Source of the DNA: Tannerella sp.
Lineage (GTDB): Bacteria; Bacteroidota; Bacteroidia; Bacteroidales; Tannerellaceae
NCBI RefSeq assembly: GCF_030528505.1
Contig: NZ_JAUMYS010000011.1
Span: 1-50,105, forward strand
Direction: 5' to 3'
DNA: 50,105 nt
In this document: in pieces, positions 26,094 through 34,388 of the stretch
Layout: every line of letters begins with the position of its first letter
Numbering within the stretch: the first letter of the stretch is position 1
Position numbers and translations under genes: made by a program
The notes under the pieces: model-generated
What the model saw: the letters and a program-made list of their open reading frames with translations, nothing else
Databases searched by the model: none
Told to the model about the DNA's origin: nothing

Positions 26094-27647
26094 ATGAGTA
26101 ACCAACTTGAAAAGATAAAAGAACTGATCGCCCTACGCGAAAAAGCACGCTTGGGTGGTGGTGAGAAAGCAATCGAAAAGCAGCACGAAAGAGGGAAATA
26201 TACGGCTCGCGAACGCATTAACATGCTGCTGGACGAAGGCAGCTTCGAAGAAATGGATATGTTTGTCGAGCACCGCTGTGTGAACTTCGGACAGGAGAAA
26301 AAGAAAATCCTCGGCGACGGTGTGGTGACCGGCTGCGGTACGATCAGCGGACGACTCGTCTATGTTTTCGCACAGGATTTCACCGTGTTCGGTGGTTCTC
26401 TGTCGGAAACGATGGCCCAAAAAATCTGCAAAGTGATGGATATGGCCATGAAGATGGGAGCGCCCTGTATCGGAATCAATGACTCGGGAGGCGCCCGTAT
26501 TCAGGAAGGTATCAACGCATTGGCCGGTTATTCCGAAATCTTCCAACGAAACATTCTCGCGTCGGGCGTCATTCCGCAGATATCCGGCATCTTCGGACCG
26601 TGTGCCGGAGGAGCGGTTTACTCGCCGGCATTGACTGACTTCACCCTGATGACCGAAGGTACATCGTACATGTTCCTCACCGGACCGAAAGTGGTGAAAA
26701 CCGTAACAGGCGAAGATGTGACACAGGAAAATCTGGGCGGAGCAAGCGTTCACTCTACGAAATCGGGGGTTACCCACTTTACAGCAGCAACCGAAGAAGA
26801 AGGACTTGCCATGATTCGCCAGTTGCTCAGCTACATCCCGCAGAACAACCTGGAAGAACCTCCCTATGTAGAATGTAACGATCCGATCGACCGCCTCGAC
26901 GACAACCTGAACGAGATCATCCCCGACAGTGCCAATCAAGCCTACGACATGTACGAAGTGATCCGGACAATTGTTGACAATGGCGAGTTTTTCGAAATAC
27001 AGCCCAGCTTCGCGAAAAATATCATCATCGGTTTTGCCCGATTCAACGGTCAGTCCGTCGGCATCGTGGCCAACCAGCCCAAATTCCTGGCGGGAGTACT
27101 GGATTGCAACGCATCACGTAAAGGCGCGCGCTTCGTACGTTTCTGCGATGCTTTCAACATTCCGCTCGTCACCCTCGTCGACGTTCCGGGCTTCCTTCCG
27201 GGCACAGGACAGGAATATAACGCCGTCATTCTGCACGGAGCCAAACTGCTCTATGCATACGGCGAAGCAACCGTACCCAAAGTTACCGTTACATTGCGTA
27301 AATCGTACGGTGGCTCACACATCGTAATGAGCTGTAAGCAACTGCGCGGCGACATGAACTACGCATGGCCGACTGCCGAAATCGCTGTAATGGGTGGATC
27401 GGGCGCCGCCGAAGTGCTGTACGCCAAAGAACTGAAAGAAGCGACTGATCCCGCTGCCGTGATGGAAGAAAAGGTGAATGAATATAACAAGTTGTTCGCC
27501 AACCCGTACAACGCAGCGAAGTATGGCTATATCGACGACGTGATCGAACCGCGTAACACCCGGTTCCGCATCATCCGTTCGCTGCAGCAACTTCAAACGA
27601 AGAAGCTCACGAATCCGGCGAAGAAACACGGAAATATTCCTTTGTAA
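26094..27647 (+). CDS. mmdA: Methylmalonyl-CoA decarboxylase alpha subunit (carboxyltransferase)
   Basis: A 517-residue acyl-CoA carboxyltransferase. The N-terminal half has [14 protein letters not shown], then [15 protein letters not shown] and [13 protein letters not shown] with the oxyanion-hole region; the C-terminal half has [28 protein letters not shown] and the [10 protein letters not shown] segment. This is the family shared with propionyl-CoA carboxylase beta. Its place beside a biotin carrier, gamma and beta pump subunits shows it works as the decarboxylase: it moves the carboxyl group of (S)-methylmalonyl-CoA to biotin, leaving propionyl-CoA. It begins 36 bases after the epimerase. 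Confidence 0.96.
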   Translation: MSNQLEKIKELIALREKARLGGGEKAIEKQHERGKYTARERINMLLDEGSFEEMDMFVEHRCVNFGQEKKKILGDGVVTGCGTISGRLVYVFAQDFTVFGGSLSETMAQKICKVMDMAMKMGAPCIGINDSGGARIQEGINALAGYSEIFQRNILASGVIPQISGIFGPCAGGAVYSPALTDFTLMTEGTSYMFLTGPKVVKTVTGEDVTQENLGGASVHSTKSGVTHFTAATEEEGLAMIRQLLSYIPQNNLEEPPYVECNDPIDRLDDNLNEIIPDSANQAYDMYEVIRTIVDNGEFFEIQPSFAKNIIIGFARFNGQSVGIVANQPKFLAGVLDCNASRKGARFVRFCDAFNIPLVTLVDVPGFLPGTGQEYNAVILHGAKLLYAYGEATVPKVTVTLRKSYGGSHIVMSCKQLRGDMNYAWPTAEIAVMGGSGAAEVLYAKELKEATDPAAVMEEKVNEYNKLFANPYNAAKYGYIDDVIEPRNTRFRIIRSLQQLQTKKLTNPAKKHGNIPL

Positions 27648-27667
27648 CAATCATAAGCACATGTAAA

Positions 27668-28552
27668 ATGAAAAAAACAGGAATCATGCTGGCTATCCTG
27701 ATGCTGATTGGCAGTTTCTATGCCAACGGGCAGTCCACCTCGTCCATACGCCTGAACGAAGTACTCGTCATCAACGTCGACAACTTTGTCGATGCGTACG
27801 GCTCACGGAACGGGTGGATTGAACTGTATAACAATTCGCCCGGGACAGTCGACATCAGAGGATGCTATATTACGAACGACAAGAACAACCCCAAAAAATA
27901 CATGATCCCGAAAGGCGACGTAAAGACGAAAGTCCCTCCCCGTCAACATGTATTGTTTTGGGCAGATAACAATCCCTCACACGGAACGTTTCACTTGAAT
28001 TTCAAACTCGATCCCAATAAAGAGAACGAACTCTTTTTCTACGACTCGGACGGAAGAACATTGATTGATCACGTCATTGTACCTGCCGGACAACAGCCTG
28101 ACGTAAGTTATGGCTTGTCTCTCGACGGCATAGGCACATGGGGTATCCTCTCGAGGGTAACCCCGGACACGAACAATAAAACGCTCGACTCGAACGAAAA
28201 GATTGAGAATTTCAAGCAAAACGACTCTTGGGGCGTGGGCATGACGCTCACGGCCATGACCGTCGTATTTCTGGGATTGCTGATTCTGTTTCTCGTATTT
28301 AAGCAAGTGGGTAAAAGCGCCATCAAGATGAGTCGTAAAAGAGCGGAAAAAGCCGCCGGTGGCCGATCGGGATCCGCCGGAATCAATGAGTCGGGCGAAG
28401 TGTTCGCAGCCATTGCCACTGCTCTTTACGAAGTGACGGAAGATACGCACGATCTCGAAAACAGAGTGCTTACGATTCATAAAGTGACTCGCAACTATTC
28501 GCCGTGGAGTTCAAAAATCTACGGATTACGGAGCATACCGTCAAAAAGATAA
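27668..28552 (+). CDS. Lamin-tail domain fused to decarboxylase gamma subunit (OadG family)
   Basis: A 294-residue protein with a signal peptide (1-21), a lamin-tail-like immunoglobulin domain (about 24-165, IRLNEVLVIN, NGWIELYNNSPGTVDIRGCYIT, HVLFWADN, NELFFYDSDGRTLIDHVIV), and then a membrane helix at about 190-212 that opens the OadG/gamma part (GMTLTAMTVVFLGLLILFLVFKQVG). A charged cytoplasmic tail with an EVFAAIATALYE segment follows. OadG subunits are usually short (about 80-150 residues) and hold the complex together. Here the extra domain would lie in the periplasm. It lies between the alpha subunit and the biotin carrier genes. Confidence 0.88.
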   Translation: MKKTGIMLAILMLIGSFYANGQSTSSIRLNEVLVINVDNFVDAYGSRNGWIELYNNSPGTVDIRGCYITNDKNNPKKYMIPKGDVKTKVPPRQHVLFWADNNPSHGTFHLNFKLDPNKENELFFYDSDGRTLIDHVIVPAGQQPDVSYGLSLDGIGTWGILSRVTPDTNNKTLDSNEKIENFKQNDSWGVGMTLTAMTVVFLGLLILFLVFKQVGKSAIKMSRKRAEKAAGGRSGSAGINESGEVFAAIATALYEVTEDTHDLENRVLTIHKVTRNYSPWSSKIYGLRSIPSKR

Positions 28553-28598
28553 CAAGAGATATTCGCTCCATAACAACTAATCATTAATAATTAATTCG

Positions 28599-29030
28599 AT
28601 GAAACAATTTAAATATACAATCAACGGCAATATTTACAACGTTACAGTAAACCATGTAGAGGATAGCATGGCGGAAGTGGAAGTGAACGGCACCCCCTAC
28701 AAGGTAGAAATGGATAAAGGGGCCAAGAAAACGGTAGCCGCCGTTAAGCGTCCGGCGCAAGCTCCAACCACATCGGCAGGAGCGCCTGTCGTTGCTCGTC
28801 CGACAACCAGCGCAGGAGTGGGTGCCGTTAAATCGCCACTGCCCGGAGTGATTCTGAGCATCGACTGCAAAGTGGGTGACACCGTAAAGAAAGGCCAGAA
28901 ACTGCTCGTACTCGAAGCAATGAAGATGGAAAATACCATCCCGGCCGACCGCGACGGCGAAGTAGCCGAAATCAAAGTGAACAGAGGCGATTCTGTACTG
29001 GAAGGTACCGATTTGATCATTCTTAAATAA
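28599..29030 (+). CDS. mmdC: Biotin carboxyl carrier subunit of the decarboxylase
   Basis: A 143-residue biotin carrier. Residues 1-50 form a small lead domain, about 50-78 an alanine/proline/threonine-rich flexible linker, and about 79-143 the biotinyl domain. The biotinylated lysine is K109 in EAMKMEN (AMKM at 107-110), with the preceding IDCKVGDTVKKGQKLLVLEAM typical of the fold. It shuttles the carboxyl group from the alpha subunit to the Na+-pumping beta subunit encoded next, eight bases downstream. Confidence 0.95.
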   Translation: MKQFKYTINGNIYNVTVNHVEDSMAEVEVNGTPYKVEMDKGAKKTVAAVKRPAQAPTTSAGAPVVARPTTSAGVGAVKSPLPGVILSIDCKVGDTVKKGQKLLVLEAMKMENTIPADRDGEVAEIKVNRGDSVLEGTDLIILK

Positions 29031-29038
29031 GAAAAGTC

Positions 29039-30202
29039 ATGCAGGAAAGCTTCTTATCATTCTTGGGAGAGAACATGCAAACCTTCCTCTCCTACACCGG
29101 ATTTGCCAATGCGACATGGGGACATGTCATCATGATCCTCATCGGGCTGTTATTTGTCTTTTTGGCGATCAAATATGAGTTCGAACCGATGCTGCTGATC
29201 CCGATCGGGTTCGGTATCCTGATCGGAAATATTCCGTTCAAAGACGCCGGGCTACAGGTCGGTATCTATGAAGAAGGCTCCGTGCTGAACATCTTATATC
29301 AAGGAGTGGTACGAGGATGGTATCCCCCACTTATCTTCCTGGGTATTGGTGCGATGACGGACTTCTCGGCGTTGATTTCGAACCCCAAGCTGATGTTGAT
29401 CGGAGCCGCCGCTCAGTTCGGTATTTTCGGCGCGTATATCATCGCGTTGCAATCGGGATTCGAGCCGAGTCAGGCCGGTGCTATCGGTATCATCGGCGGT
29501 GCGGACGGCCCGACAGCCATCTTCCTCTCGTCCAAGTTAGCACCTAACCTGATGGGAGCCATTGCCGTGTCGGCCTATTCGTATATGGCGCTCGTACCCA
29601 TCATTCAGCCGCCATTTATGCGTATGCTGACGACGAAAAAGGAACGGCTGATCCGGATGAGACCGCCCCGCGTCGTGTCACAGACCGAAAAGATTATCTT
29701 CCCGATTATCGGACTTCTGCTCACCTGCTTTCTCGTTCCGTCGGGCTTACCACTATTGGGGATGCTCTTCTTTGGGAATCTCCTAAAAGAAAGTGGCGTG
29801 ACACGTCGTTTGGCAGAAACGGCCCGTGGGCCGCTCATCGATACGATTACCATCTTATTGGGTATGACGGTGGGTGCCTCTACACAAGCCACCCAATTCC
29901 TCACTTGGGATTCAATCAAGATCTTTATGCTCGGAGCCCTGTCATTCGTCATCGCGACGTGTGCAGGTATCCTCTTCGTTAAGTTCTTTAACCTCTTCCT
30001 GAAAGAAGGCAACAAGATCAACCCGCTGATCGGCAACTCAGGCGTGTCGGCCGTACCGGATTCGGCACGTATCTCGCAGACGGTCGGACTCGAATATGAT
30101 CCGAGCAACTACTTGCTGATGCACGCCATGGGACCGAATGTGGCAGGTGTGATTGGCTCGGCTGTTGCAGCCGGTATCTTGTTGGGATTCCTCGGCGGAT
30201 AA
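29039..30202 (+). CDS. oadB: Na+-translocating decarboxylase beta subunit
   Basis: A 387-residue integral membrane protein with about nine to eleven helices. The family markers are MLLIPIGFGILIGNIP near the start, the IGGADGPTAIFLSSKLAP motif near residue 150, and NPLIGNSGVSAVPDSAR followed by HAMGPNVAGVIGSAVAAG at the end. It removes CO2 from carboxybiotin and exports Na+. It is the last gene of the operon and is followed by an intrinsic terminator. Family members serve oxaloacetate, glutaconyl-CoA or methylmalonyl-CoA decarboxylases; the epimerase and alpha subunit make methylmalonyl-CoA the likely substrate. Confidence 0.95.
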   Translation: MQESFLSFLGENMQTFLSYTGFANATWGHVIMILIGLLFVFLAIKYEFEPMLLIPIGFGILIGNIPFKDAGLQVGIYEEGSVLNILYQGVVRGWYPPLIFLGIGAMTDFSALISNPKLMLIGAAAQFGIFGAYIIALQSGFEPSQAGAIGIIGGADGPTAIFLSSKLAPNLMGAIAVSAYSYMALVPIIQPPFMRMLTTKKERLIRMRPPRVVSQTEKIIFPIIGLLLTCFLVPSGLPLLGMLFFGNLLKESGVTRRLAETARGPLIDTITILLGMTVGASTQATQFLTWDSIKIFMLGALSFVIATCAGILFVKFFNLFLKEGNKINPLIGNSGVSAVPDSARISQTVGLEYDPSNYLLMHAMGPNVAGVIGSAVAAGILLGFLGG

Positions 30203-30223
30203 TCAATCCTACCGATTCTATCA

Positions 30224-30261
30224 TAAAAAACCGTGGCCGTTTCTACTCGACCACGGTTTTT
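30224..30261 (+). terminator. Intrinsic terminator after the decarboxylase operon
   Basis: AAAAAACCGTGG at 30224-30235 pairs with CCACGGTTTTTT at 30250-30261, 22 bases after the beta subunit stop. The A and T tracts make it usable in both directions. Confidence 0.88.
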
Positions 30262-30340
30262 TGTTTGGAGAATAAGCTCTTTTCAACTCAAATTACGCGA
30301 TAGACTATTCGGCGTTTACTAGTTCTTAATTGTTAATTGT

Positions 30341-30400
30341 CAATGGTTAATTGTTATTTGCCGACTACATGGTTCGGCGTGTACCACGCATGACAATTGA
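30341..30400. repeat. 60-bp dispersed direct repeat, copy A
   Basis: Aligns without gaps to 30509-30568, 168 bases away. The end GCGTGTACCACGCATGACAA is almost identical in both copies and contains GCGTG...CACGC arms. It flanks the REP-like block at 30420-30505. Confidence 0.85.
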
Positions 30401-30419
30401 CCATTAATAACTATTATAT

Positions 30420-30505
30420 CAGGCTTACAGCCCTCCATCGGGATGCGATGCCTTTTCCCCAACGCTTCGCATTGGGCTGAGTTATCTCGCCCTTTCAGGG
30501 CTATT
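30420..30505. repeat. REP-like palindromic block
   Basis: Read on the minus strand it runs AGCCCTGAAAGGGCGAGATA, then ACTCAGCCCAATGCGAAGCG, a hairpin-rich arrangement common in Bacteroidetes intergenic DNA. It ends in a small GGCTTACAGCC hairpin. No transposase lies nearby. Confidence 0.7.
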
Positions 30506-30508
30506 TTC

Positions 30509-30568
30509 CAATGGTTAATAGTTATTCGCCAAGTATATGGTTTAGCGTGTACCACGCATGACAATTGA
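30509..30568. repeat. 60-bp dispersed direct repeat, copy B
   Basis: Second copy of the 30341-30400 sequence. It is followed by ACAATGAATTAA, while copy A is followed by CCATTAATAAC. Confidence 0.85.
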
Positions 30569-30736
30569 CAATGAATTAACGTCTCTACAGTGCGTACCCT
30601 ATTCTTTTAACCCAACATATAAAAGTAATCAGCATTCAGTGTTCAGTCCTTCGGATGTTTAGTTGTTTAGGTGTTTGTTGTTTAACATTCAACTCAACAA
30701 ATAAACATTTCAACAACTCAACGTCCGCAGGGCATA

Positions 30737-30829
30737 CAAGGGCTGAAAGCCCGGATTATTTCAGCCCCATCCCGCAAGGGTGGGGGATCGACATCCGTAC
30801 CTTGTTCGGAGGGCTGAAGGCCTGAATGA
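30737..30829. repeat. Second REP-like palindromic block
   Basis: Contains GGGCTGAAAGCCC (a 5-bp stem), CCCCATCCCGCAAGGGTGGGG (a 9-base arm pair with some mismatch) and a further GGGCTGAAGGCCTGAA. Same style as the block at 30420-30505 but a different sequence. Confidence 0.65.
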
Positions 30830-30945
30830 AATTCATGCTTATTCGTTCTATTGCGGAATCCGAGTTCAAGCTATTACCGTTACTCCCTCCGATAAGCATC
30901 GCTAAACCGAAGCTTTACATCGGCTCAAGCGCTATGATATACTTA

Positions 30946-30989
30946 TTACCCCACAAGGGTGAAACAATCAGATCACCATTGTGGGGTAA
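30946..30989. other. 10-bp inverted repeat near the Lrp stop
   Basis: TTACCCCACA at 30946-30955 pairs with TGTGGGGTAA at 30980-30989, with a 24-base loop. It lies 54 bases past the Lrp gene stop. No T tract follows, so its role as a terminator is uncertain. Confidence 0.6.
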
Positions 30990-31042
30990 GTAATTTGCCG
31001 TACGACGAGGCTTAATCGTACAAACAAGTTAAGAAAACTCTT

Positions 31043-31537
31043 CTACTTTGCCTTTTTCCCTTTGCCGTTCTCTCTGTTAAAGTCGATCGGCAAATGTCTG
31101 CGGAAGCCTTCCTTGAGAGAAATCAAGGTTTCCGTACGCGCCAATCCAAGAGGTTGCAGCCTATCGTGAATGATCTTGAGCAAATGTTCATTGTCTCTTG
31201 CATAGATTTTAATAAAAAGATCATATTTCCCCGTCGTATAATAGCATTCCACGACCTCCGGAATATCTTTCAATGCATCGACAATCGATGTGAATTGTCC
31301 CGGGTCCTGAAGGAAAAGCCCCATATACGCACATGTTTTATACCCGATCATACGGTTGTCGAGCATAAACTCCGAGCCTTTGATGACGCCTGCATGGAGC
31401 AGTTTCTGCACCCGCTGATGGATCGCAGCTCCGGAAACATTGCACGCTCGTGCCACTTCGAGGAACGGTTTTCGGGCATCCCCCACAATGAGTTTGAGTA
31501 TTTTCTCGTCTAATTCGTCTAATTCATATAGTGCCAT
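31043..31537 (-). CDS. Lrp/AsnC-family transcriptional regulator
   Basis: A 164-residue regulator. The N-terminal helix-turn-helix is at about 5-55 (LDELDEKILKLIVGDARKPFLEVARACNVSGAAIHQRVQKLLHAGVI, shown here by its ends LDELDEKIL and SGAAIHQRVQKL). The C-terminal RAM ligand-binding domain follows, with VVECYYTTGKYDLFIKIYARDNEHL. A longer start at 31564 would add nine residues; the ATG at 31537 fits the family better. The lysine-rich tail is at the end. It is not in an operon with an obvious target, so the effector is unknown. Confidence 0.93.
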   Translation of the reverse strand: MALYELDELDEKILKLIVGDARKPFLEVARACNVSGAAIHQRVQKLLHAGVIKGSEFMLDNRMIGYKTCAYMGLFLQDPGQFTSIVDALKDIPEVVECYYTTGKYDLFIKIYARDNEHLLKIIHDRLQPLGLARTETLISLKEGFRRHLPIDFNRENGKGKKAK

Positions 31538-31645
31538 TGTTTTTTCAATATTAGAATGTTGCATGATGCTTACAATATTGTGTGAATCTTGTTATAGAAG
31601 TTTATCTCTCTATTTTCCAAATTATTCCGTCTGATAAAAACAGAT

Positions 31646-31688
31646 AAAGGGTTGAATATCCCCCGTAAAAGGAGAAATTCAACCCTTT
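31646..31688 (-). terminator. Terminator of the exb operon
   Basis: AAAGGGTTGAAT at 31646-31657 pairs with ATTCAACCCTTT at 31677-31688. It follows the last ExbD gene on the minus strand, then ATCTGTTTTTATC follows the hairpin. Confidence 0.8.
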
Positions 31689-31714
31689 GTCGAATCATTC
31701 TCAAATATTCGTCA

Positions 31715-32182
31715 TCAGTCGACTTTCTTTCGTGCCGAATAGCTGATCTTGAGGGCGTATGCTTCTCGAAGCGCTTGCTTCAAGTCGGTCACAAGCCCCA
31801 TCTTCGTGTCATAATCGGCTTTGATCGAAACCGTCATAAAAGGTTGATCTTCTTCCTTCATACTCGATTTCTCCTGACCGATATAACTACCCACTTCAGA
31901 AACTTCTGCAAATGCATCGTTCAACTGAAGACGGCTTTCAGAACCCATCTTAGCCTGATACTCCGGCATCGGCTTTCCGACATAAATAAATGTCACGAGT
32001 GACTTTTTCTCCAACTTCTGCAGCTCGGTAGCCTGCGGCGCGCGAAACTGCACTTTCAACGTCACTTCACGCATCGTCGTTACCATCATGATGAAAAACA
32101 AAAAGGCGAATACCAAGTCAGGCAATGACGCCGTGTTCAATTCGGGCATCTCACGTCCCCCCGATTTATTAAACTTTCCCAT
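31715..32182 (-). CDS. exbD: ExbD/TolR-family protein (second copy)
   Basis: A 155-residue protein with one membrane helix near residues 18-37 (LPDLVFAFLFFIMMVTTM) whose aspartate is the conserved proton-path residue. A periplasmic domain follows. It begins 15 bases after the other ExbD gene and ends the operon. Bacteroidetes exb operons often carry two ExbD genes, as here. Confidence 0.92.
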   Translation of the reverse strand: MGKFNKSGGREMPELNTASLPDLVFAFLFFIMMVTTMREVTLKVQFRAPQATELQKLEKKSLVTFIYVGKPMPEYQAKMGSESRLQLNDAFAEVSEVGSYIGQEKSSMKEEDQPFMTVSIKADYDTKMGLVTDLKQALREAYALKISYSARKKVD

Positions 32183-32197
32183 TATATTCCTCCTTTT

Positions 32198-32791
32198 TTA
32201 TTTTGTTTTTTTCTCACCATAATTCTTCGGCTCAGCCTCCGATATCTTCTGCGGATAAATCGTTTGCACAGCCTTTTGCTGCTCCGGATTTAATTCCGCA
32301 AATGTTTTGCCCCACTTCTGTTTGGAAACTTCATCACGCAATTCATTGTAAGCCGCAGCCAATTCGTTCTGCACATTGATATAGGCCTGATACTGCGTAC
32401 CGCGGTGGTTCTGCAACGAAATAACGTGCTTCGACGTCACCATCATTCTTCCGAAGAACGGAACATCCACTTCTTCTTTTTCCGGCAAGTTAGGATCGTC
32501 ATTTACATTAGAAATAAATTCCTTTGCCTTAGCCCTAACTTGCGATACATCGACATATTCACCTCCACATAATATATTGTTTTCGGAACTGATCAATAAG
32601 ATAAGCATATTCCTTTTTTTGATATCAATCTCTTGATCTTGTTCCTGTTTTTCAGGTGGGCGAGGTAACTTTCGCGCCAACCCCATATCCGTATCCATTG
32701 AGGTCGTCAAAAGGAAGAAGAGCAACAACATGAAAGCGATGTCGGCAGAAGAAGATCCATTGATTCCCGGAACTTTTCTTTTTTTACCCAT
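32198..32791 (-). CDS. exbD: ExbD/TolR-family protein (first copy)
   Basis: A 197-residue protein with the ExbD start SSADIAFMLLLFFLLTTSMD (about 12-31), which includes the conserved aspartate. A longer, charged periplasmic part follows, with an extended helical segment (NVQNELAAAYNELRDEVSKQ). It is longer than the usual ExbD (about 140 residues) and than its paralogue downstream. It lies 21 bases after the four-helix protein gene. Confidence 0.92.
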   Translation of the reverse strand: MGKKRKVPGINGSSSADIAFMLLLFFLLTTSMDTDMGLARKLPRPPEKQEQDQEIDIKKRNMLILLISSENNILCGGEYVDVSQVRAKAKEFISNVNDDPNLPEKEEVDVPFFGRMMVTSKHVISLQNHRGTQYQAYINVQNELAAAYNELRDEVSKQKWGKTFAELNPEQQKAVQTIYPQKISEAEPKNYGEKKTK

Positions 32792-32812
32792 TTTCTTTCT
32801 TGTTTATGCGTT

Positions 32813-33286
32813 TTACTTGCTGAATACTTTCTTGACAGAGCCGCCCACGATGGCTAAAACAGACAATCCCAACAAAATATAGATGGAATAGATCCACATA
32901 TCCGATATTTTCAACCAGCTCGCTACATTATATTGAGCAGAATCGGCGTTGATACCGGGCAACGGAGTCGTATCTCCGATCGCATAAGTAATCCCTAACA
33001 TGGCTAAAAAAGCGACCAAAACACCCAACGAACTGATGGCTGCTTTAGGTCTTGATTTCAGCGTTGCGAAGAATTGCACCAAACCGAACAAGAATAAAAG
33101 TGCAACGGCAATACCAAACACAACGTAACACCAATACAATAATAAAGAAGTATTAACCGGTTCGGGCTTTTCAGCGGCAGAATCAACGACTCCGCCGAAG
33201 TAGAACATCGCAAAAACGATCACACTGACAAGCATGACGCCCAGCAATGTCCAACTTGACATTTTTCTTATTTTAGTTACTGCCAT
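32813..33286 (-). CDS. Four-helix membrane protein of the exb operon
   Basis: A 157-residue protein with four predicted membrane helices at about 10-30, 47-70, 83-102 and 129-150. There is no signature of a known enzyme. It sits between ExbB and the two ExbD genes with short gaps (9 and 21 bases), so it is very likely made with them. Unknown; perhaps an accessory subunit or stability factor of the motor (inference). It is not homologous by eye to ExbB. Confidence 0.85.
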   Translation of the reverse strand: MAVTKIRKMSSWTLLGVMLVSVIVFAMFYFGGVVDSAAEKPEPVNTSLLLYWCYVVFGIAVALLFLFGLVQFFATLKSRPKAAISSLGVLVAFLAMLGITYAIGDTTPLPGINADSAQYNVASWLKISDMWIYSIYILLGLSVLAIVGGSVKKVFSK

Positions 33287-33295
33287 GGTTCAATC

Positions 33296-34039
33296 TTATT
33301 TTTTGTATTTTACATTGTATTTGATAACCATGTCGAGCAACGTAATTGAAGCATCTTCCATTTTGTTCAGGATACCCTCCAATTTGCTGAGCAGATAGTT
33401 ATAAAACACCTGAAGAATAAGGGCTACAATCAAACCGCCCACGGTCGTGATCAAAGCCACTTTCATACCACCGGCAACAACCGTCGGGCTGATATCCCCT
33501 ACGCGCTCAATTTTGTCGAACGCCATAATCATACCAATCACCGTTCCCAAGAATCCCAAAGAAGGAGCCATCGCGATAAACAGGGTAATCCACGACAAGT
33601 TCTTCTCCAGCAAACCACTCTGCACACCGCCATACGACACGATCGACTTCTCTACCACATCAATACCCTGATCCATTCTCATCAGGCCCTGATAGGCAAT
33701 CGAAGCAATCGGTCCTCTGGTGTCGCGTGCAATAGCTTTGGCACCTTCAACGTCTCCACGGTCAAGAGCCGCTTCGATATCGCTCAGCATTCCGTTCGGA
33801 TTCACGTCAGCCAGATTCAGGTAAATGATGCGTTCCAGAACAAATGCCAAACCCAAGATCAAAGCAATCGCTACCAGACTCATGAAGCCGGCATCACCTT
33901 CGATAAACTTGGTTTTTAACGCTTGATGCATGCTCCCTTCAACAGGAGCCACAGCTTCTGCGGCTTCTTGAGCGAATGCTACTGTAGAGGTTCCCAAGGC
34001 GCAAACGCCTAAGACTGCTTTTGTAAACAACTTTTTCAT
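33296..34039 (-). CDS. exbB: ExbB/TolQ/MotA-type proton channel protein
   Basis: A 247-residue protein with a signal-like N-terminus (residues 1-23, ending VAFAQE), a first helix at about 52-72 (FMSLVAIALILGLAFVLER) and the MotA/TolQ/ExbB core at about 150-215 with APSLGFLGTVIGMIMAFDKI and VAGGMKVALITTVGGLIVALI, the lining helices of the channel. It heads a four-gene operon: ExbB, a four-helix protein, ExbD and ExbD. It would convert proton-motive force to work for TonB, which is encoded at 36.3-37.0 kb on the same strand. Confidence 0.94.
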   Translation of the reverse strand: MKKLFTKAVLGVCALGTSTVAFAQEAAEAVAPVEGSMHQALKTKFIEGDAGFMSLVAIALILGLAFVLERIIYLNLADVNPNGMLSDIEAALDRGDVEGAKAIARDTRGPIASIAYQGLMRMDQGIDVVEKSIVSYGGVQSGLLEKNLSWITLFIAMAPSLGFLGTVIGMIMAFDKIERVGDISPTVVAGGMKVALITTVGGLIVALILQVFYNYLLSKLEGILNKMEDASITLLDMVIKYNVKYKK

Positions 34040-34168
34040 AGTGATGCTAATTTAAAATTAATAATTCTCTTTTTTGTTATTTTTAAATTGTTTGTTAATA
34101 AATCTCATTACCTTCTTGTTTCCCACAGGCTTTTCACTTTTCTTTCGGCGAATTATTCATTCTGCCTG

Positions 34169-34256
34169 CGGAGAAAGCGGGATTCGAACCCGCGATACGC
34201 TTTTGGCGTATACACGCTTTCCAGGCGTGCCTCTTCAACCACTCGAGCATCTCTCC
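34169..34256 (-). tRNA. tRNA-Ser (anticodon GGA)
   Basis: An 88-base class II tRNA on the minus strand. The acceptor arm GGAGAGA pairs with TTTCTCC (one G-T), the anticodon loop CTGGAAA gives GGA inside the CACGC/GCGTG stem, a long variable arm (TATACGCCAAAAGCGTA) follows, and the T arm has GGGTTCGAATCCC. The 3' CCA is not encoded. It lies between the exb operon and tatD. Confidence 0.97.
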
Positions 34257-34388
34257 AGAATCGTATGCCTTTCAAAAACGAGTGCAAAGTACGAAAAAAA
34301 TATGACATGCAAACTTTTTTATCGGAAGGAGCGACGATTTAAATCACGGAAGCAAGTGTAAAACAACTCAGAAAAGGCTGTACTTGTG

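Larger units (their letters stand above)
30569..31042. other. Gene-free, repeat-like intergenic DNA
   Basis: The rest of the 840-base gap between the decarboxylase operon and the Lrp gene. It has AT-rich stretches with repeated CAACTCAACA-like runs (about 30650-30720), a second REP-like block and one long inverted repeat. No convincing coding frame was seen. Confidence 0.6.

Noticed and set aside
30340..30564. 74-codon minus-strand frame across the 60-bp duplicated sequence
   Set aside because: It reads through the two repeat copies and the REP-like block, so its internal repeat is only the DNA duplication translated.
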